Source: an uncultured Porphyromonadaceae bacterium (GTDB lineage: Bacteria; Bacteroidota; Bacteroidia; Bacteroidales; Muribaculaceae). Taken from it: a stretch of 8,802 bases of DNA. A model generated the notes under the pieces. That model was not told where the DNA came from. It made no database searches and saw nothing but the letters and a program-made list of their open reading frames with translations. The first letter of the stretch is position 1. Every line of letters begins with the position of its first letter. Of the stretch, positions 5,804 through 8,802 are shown piece by piece. Both the position numbers and the translations under genes were made by a program. The stretch is taken from the NCBI GenBank assembly GCA_905202215.1, contig CAJKRG010000074.1:1-8802 (forward strand). The letters run 5' to 3'.

Positions 5804-8383
5804 ATGAATCCTATGACCTTTTTGCGGCGGTTCGCCGCACTTGTCTCCGTGGCCGGCGGTGCTTTTGCCGCTTCGGGAGCGACCGCCCTCCATGTGAGCC
5901 ATTCCGGTTCGGCCGAAGCCTTTCCGCTTACGGGTGCCGAAATCTATGCTCCGGCCGATCGCGCTGTAATCACGACTGTGGCCGATATGTTTGCCGGAGA
6001 TGTCGAGGCTGTCTGCGGCATCCGTCCCGCTGTTGTTAAAAAAGCCGGCCGTAAGCCTCTCGTTGTCATCGGCACTTCCTCCAATGCCCGCGTGAAGGCT
6101 CTTGCCGAAAAGGCCGGAGTCGATCTTTCGGCGCTTGACGGCGGTTTTGAGACTTATCTGGTGAAAAATGTCGACAATCCTTTCAAGGGCTGTCCGAAGG
6201 CTCTGTTCGTTGTCGGCAGCGATCCCCGAGGAGCTGCCTACGGCGCACTGACTGTCAGCGAGAAGATGGGCGTGTCGCCCTGGTCGTGGTGGGCCGATGT
6301 GCCTGTAGAGAAGCACGACAGCATATTTGTGAAAGCCGATTACCTTTCGAAGGAGCCGTCGGTGCGCTACCGCGGTATATTCATCAACGACGAGGACTGG
6401 GGCCTTACGCCCTGGGCCGGCAAAAATTTCGAACCTGAGGTAGGCAACATCGGGCCGCGCACTTATGCCAAAGTATGCGAGCTGCTTCTGCGCCTCAAGG
6501 CGAACATGCTTGCTCCGGCAATGCATACTTGTTCCGATGCATTCTATACACATCCCGAGAATAAGGTCGTGGCCGACAAATATGGCATCATGATTACGAC
6601 CTCGCACTGCGAACCGCTGCTTTTCAACAATGCCTCCAAGGCCGAATGGGATGGCGCCAAGGACGGCGACTGGAACTATAAGACCAATCGCGAGACTATC
6701 TACAACAAACTCGACGCCCGCGTAGCCGAGGCCGGAAAATACGACAACATATATACCATGGCCATGCGCGGCCTTCACGACGAAGGTATGCGCGGCAACA
6801 TGAGTACCGAAGAGAAAGTGGAGGTGCTGCACAACGCCATCATGGACCAGCGCGGTATCCTCGCAAGGCATATCGACCGTCCCGTCGAGACCGTTCCGCA
6901 GATTTTCGTGCCTTACAAGGAAGCGCAGACGCTCTATGAGGCCGGTCTGGAGGTGCCCGACGATATCACTCTCGTGTGGCCCGACGATAACTACGGCTAT
7001 ATCAAAATGCTCAGCAATCCCCGCGACCGCAAGCGTTCGGGCCGTGCCGGGGTCTACTATCACGTGTCGTATCTCGGAGTTCCGCACGACTATCTGTGGA
7101 TCAGCACCACGGCGCCCATGTTCATGTACGAAGAGCTGAAAAAGGCATACGATACCGGTGCCGACCGCTACTGGCTGCTCAACGTGGGCGACATCAAGCC
7201 GATGGAACTGTCGATGCAGCTTTTCTTCGCTATGGCGTGGGATTTCGGCAAGTTCTCATATAATAATGTGAACAATTATCAGACCGATTTTCTATGTTCC
7301 GTTTTCGGCGAACGTTACCGCGCCGATTTCAAGCGTCTGCTCGACGAATATTACCGTCTGGCGTGGAGCCGCAAGCCAGAGGCCATGGGCTGGGAACGCA
7401 TATGGGATGCTCCCGAGTATTACAGCCTCGACGGTACGGATTTTTCTTTCAGATATTATAACGACGCGCAGACGCGTCTGGCTCAGTACTCGGAGCTGGC
7501 CTCACTCGCCGATGATATTTACGGAACGCTGCCCGCCGATATGCAGCCGGCTTTCTTCGAGATGATAGGTTATCAGGCTCTGGCATCTAATCAGATGAAC
7601 CGCAAATTCCTTCTCGCCCAGCTGAGTAACGAACTTGCTGCCGAGGGGCGCCCTGCAGAGGCGAACTGGGCGGCAGCACAGGCTGTGGCCGCTTCCGACA
7701 GTATAAATGCCCTTACTGCGCACTACAATACCATGCTCGACGGCAAGTGGAATCATATGATGACGGTGCCTCCGGGCATATGCTGTCTGTATCAGAAAAT
7801 GCCGGATATGACCATTACTCCCGGTGCCGGTGAAAAACCGGTGGATCTCGCACCGGTGCCCGAGGATTATCGTCTTGAAGGCTGTGCGTTCGTTCCGGTT
7901 GCCTCGTTTTCGAAGGTTGTGGCCGGCCCCGACCACGATGTGCGTCTCCTCGACGGCATAGGTTTCGACTGGAAGGCTCTCCAGCTTGGCGAAATCACGC
8001 AGCCTTCGGTAGATGCCTCAAGGGCCGACTGTCCTCTTCGTGTGGAGTATGAACTTCCGGCAATCGATTCCGATTCTGTAAAGGTGATAGTATATACGGT
8101 GCCGCGCTTTCCGCTCTATAAGGGTGCCAACGCCGCTTTCGGCATATCGGTAGACGGGGCTGAGCCTTTTGTGTCGAATCTCATTCCCAAAGAGCAGTCC
8201 AAACCGTGGAAAGACGATGTGATACGCAATTCCACCATCACAGAGGCATCGTTCGCCATCGATAAAAGTGCCGGGAAGCATCGTCTTGCCATCACCTGCG
8301 GTGACCCGGGTCTGATAGTGCAGCGAATCCTCGTCGACTGGGGCGGACTGAAGCCCACCTACATCGGCCCCGGAGAATATTAG
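5804..8383 (+). CDS. Glycoside hydrolase family 115 (xylan alpha-1,2-glucuronidase)
   Basis: Predicted periplasmic or cell-surface enzyme of 859 residues, the usual size of Bacteroides GH115 proteins. The family removes alpha-1,2-linked (4-O-methyl-)glucuronic acid from glucuronoxylan, including internal positions. Residues 1 to about 24 are a signal peptide (basic MNPMTFLRRF, then a hydrophobic Ala/Val core ending near AFAASGA) with no lipobox cysteine. An N-terminal alpha/beta domain follows to about 180. The catalytic barrel starts near RYRGIFINDEDWG (Asn195-Asp198) and includes MRGLHDEGMRG (321-331) and VWPDDNYGYI (391-400), acid-rich family motifs likely to line the active site; I do not assign the catalytic pair. 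From about 690 a beta-rich C-terminal domain ends in the family-like tail DWGGLKPTYIGP. The frame is open from 5636, but the promoter at 5744-5773 and the signal peptide fix the start at 5804. No SusC/SusD or other xylan gene is visible in the window, so locus context is missing. Confidence 0.93.
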   Translation: MNPMTFLRRFAALVSVAGGAFAASGATALHVSHSGSAEAFPLTGAEIYAPADRAVITTVADMFAGDVEAVCGIRPAVVKKAGRKPLVVIGTSSNARVKALAEKAGVDLSALDGGFETYLVKNVDNPFKGCPKALFVVGSDPRGAAYGALTVSEKMGVSPWSWWADVPVEKHDSIFVKADYLSKEPSVRYRGIFINDEDWGLTPWAGKNFEPEVGNIGPRTYAKVCELLLRLKANMLAPAMHTCSDAFYTHPENKVVADKYGIMITTSHCEPLLFNNASKAEWDGAKDGDWNYKTNRETIYNKLDARVAEAGKYDNIYTMAMRGLHDEGMRGNMSTEEKVEVLHNAIMDQRGILARHIDRPVETVPQIFVPYKEAQTLYEAGLEVPDDITLVWPDDNYGYIKMLSNPRDRKRSGRAGVYYHVSYLGVPHDYLWISTTAPMFMYEELKKAYDTGADRYWLLNVGDIKPMELSMQLFFAMAWDFGKFSYNNVNNYQTDFLCSVFGERYRADFKRLLDEYYRLAWSRKPEAMGWERIWDAPEYYSLDGTDFSFRYYNDAQTRLAQYSELASLADDIYGTLPADMQPAFFEMIGYQALASNQMNRKFLLAQLSNELAAEGRPAEANWAAAQAVAASDSINALTAHYNTMLDGKWNHMMTVPPGICCLYQKMPDMTITPGAGEKPVDLAPVPEDYRLEGCAFVPVASFSKVVAGPDHDVRLLDGIGFDWKALQLGEITQPSVDASRADCPLRVEYELPAIDSDSVKVIVYTVPRFPLYKGANAAFGISVDGAEPFVSNLIPKEQSKPWKDDVIRNSTITEASFAIDKSAGKHRLAITCGDPGLIVQRILVDWGGLKPTYIGPGEY

Positions 8384-8521
8384 GCTAATAGGCTGTCCGC
8401 TCAATAGCCCAAGCAGCCGCGTAGCGGCAAAGAACTGCGGAGCAGCTTAACAATAATAGGCCCGCGCAAGCGCGCCGTAAGGTGCGCGCAGCACGGGTAT
8501 AAATGGACCAAAATAAAAAAC

Positions 8522-8573
8522 GAGCTGCATAGCTGCGACATATCACGCGGATTGTGTCGCAGCTACGCAGCTC
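8522..8573. terminator. Central 19-bp hairpin of the palindrome, terminator-like
   Basis: GAGCTGCATAGCTGCGACA (8522-8540) pairs with TGTCGCAGCTACGCAGCTC (8555-8573) at 18 of 19 positions around a 14-nt loop. The single mismatch is A/C on the plus-strand RNA and would be a G-U wobble on the minus-strand RNA. It is flanked by an A-rich run on the left (8510-8520) and a T-rich run on the right (8576-8586), so it could terminate transcription in both directions, including that of the GH115 gene about 140 bp upstream. The U-tract is interrupted, so termination is a suggestion. Confidence 0.5.
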
Positions 8574-8597
8574 TGATATTTTATTTGTCGTTGGAAA

Positions 8598-8633
8598 CTA
8601 TGGCTGCGCGCACCTGCGGAGCGCTTGCCATAG
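8598..8633. repeat. Local hairpin CTATGGC / GCCATAG
   Basis: CTATGGC (8598-8604) pairs exactly with GCCATAG (8627-8633). After a small T/TT bulge, GCGC pairs with GCGC inside. This short stem lies within the right arm of the larger palindrome and competes with its long-range pairing, so alternative folds are possible. Confidence 0.55.
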
Positions 8634-8708
8634 GCTATTACTCTGAACGCTGCTCCGCAGCTCATCTGCCGCTACGCGGCGCTTTCTAAAATACGTCATC
8701 AAAAGCCT

Positions 8709-8802
8709 GTCAGCCCAGCAGCCCGTCAGCTTGTCAGCCTGTCAGCCCGTCAGCCCGTCAGCCCGTCAGCCCGTCAGCCCGTCAGCCCGTCAGCCCGTCA
8801 GC
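8709..8802. repeat. Octamer tandem array, unit GTCAGCCC
   Basis: Eleven full 8-bp units in strict phase (8709-8796) plus six bases of a twelfth at the window edge. Unit 1 is canonical, unit 2 reads AGCAGCCC, unit 3 GTCAGCTT, unit 4 GTCAGCCT; units 5-11 (8741-8796) are identical. The array runs off the window, so its true length is unknown. The perfect units lie away from the palindrome and the degenerate units next to it, as expected if expansion is recent on the right side. Eight bases is not a multiple of three, so a repeat-count change would shift any reading frame across it. There is no spacer structure, so it is not a CRISPR array. Confidence 0.95.

Larger units (their letters stand above)
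8416..8680. repeat. About 265-bp imperfect palindrome with concentric arms
   Basis: The left half matches the reverse complement of the right half in the same order and at similar spacing. Matching blocks are: GCCGCGTAGCGGCA 8416-8429 with 8667-8680 (14 bp); CTGCGGAGCAGC 8435-8446 with 8649-8660 (12 bp); TAATAG 8454-8459 with 8635-8640; GCAAGCGC 8466-8473 with 8621-8628 (8 bp); AGGTGCGCGCAGC 8480-8492 with 8603-8615 (13 bp). The central stem is 8522-8540 with 8555-8573 (18 of 19). The A/T-rich blocks flanking the central stem also partly pair. Several blocks are themselves small palindromes with 3-nt loops (GCCGC-GTA-GCGGC, CTGC-GGA-GCAG), as in REP-type elements. The whole could fold as one long interrupted hairpin or cruciform. 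Function unknown. Confidence 0.85.
8384..8802. other. Gene-free 3' region with nested palindromes and an octamer array
   Basis: No credible coding frame, tRNA or promoter is visible in these 419 bases after the GH115 stop. The stretch is dominated by GC-rich short palindromes with 2-4 nt loops, arranged as one large imperfect inverted repeat (8416-8680), and then an 8-bp tandem repeat to the window edge. A GCGCGCC / GGTGCGC stem (8472-8478 area to 8489 area) closing on a GTAA loop, with one G-T wobble, is a further local hairpin. Confidence 0.75.

Noticed and set aside
5765..7087. Minus-strand 440-codon open frame opposite GH115
   Set aside because: It is antisense to the well-supported GH115 gene, its translation shows no family features, and it is explained by GC-biased third positions.
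8709..8802. Octamer array as a CRISPR or as coding repeats
   Set aside because: There are no spacers between units, ruling out CRISPR. The frame stays open only because the repeat has no stop codon; no start or domain supports translation.

Overview
The window looks like chromosomal DNA from an order Bacteroidales bacterium, most likely a gut Muribaculaceae-type organism (family-level placement is inference). The grounds are a moderately GC-rich genome with AT-rich gaps, near-perfect Bacteroidetes-type promoters (TTG/TTTG, then 19-21 nt, then TAnnTTTG) in front of several genes, no obvious Shine-Dalgarno sites, a secreted protein with a short Por/T9SS-like C-terminal tail, and a periplasmic GH115 glucuronidase.

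Layout. Positions 83-2835 hold three minus-strand genes: seryl-tRNA synthetase (serS), a small GatB/YqeY-domain protein, and a short secreted protein of unknown function. Each seems to have its own promoter or terminator, so they are not an obvious operon. At about 2836-2993 transcription diverges: the secreted-protein gene runs left, and a large TIR-domain/Sel1-repeat protein (896 aa) runs right. After a 119-bp gap with a textbook promoter comes a GH115 xylan alpha-glucuronidase (859 aa, signal peptide). The last 419 bp (8384-8802) have no supported gene. They hold a roughly 265-bp imperfect palindrome built from concentric inverted segments (8416-8680), followed by an 8-bp tandem repeat array (unit GTCAGCCC) that runs off the right edge.

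How the parts work together. serS and the YqeY-like gene belong to translation. GH115 removes glucuronic-acid side chains from plant glucuronoxylan, but no SusC/SusD pair or other xylanase is visible, so it is either a lone enzyme or the edge of a locus continuing to the right. The TIR-Sel1 protein is the best candidate for an under-described system. It keeps the TIR core, including a glutamate at the usual NADase position, fused to a long helical-repeat scaffold and a C-terminal region of about 200 aa that I cannot assign. No partner effector gene is next to it, so a defence role is only a hypothesis. The most unusual non-coding signal is the nested palindrome next to the octamer array.
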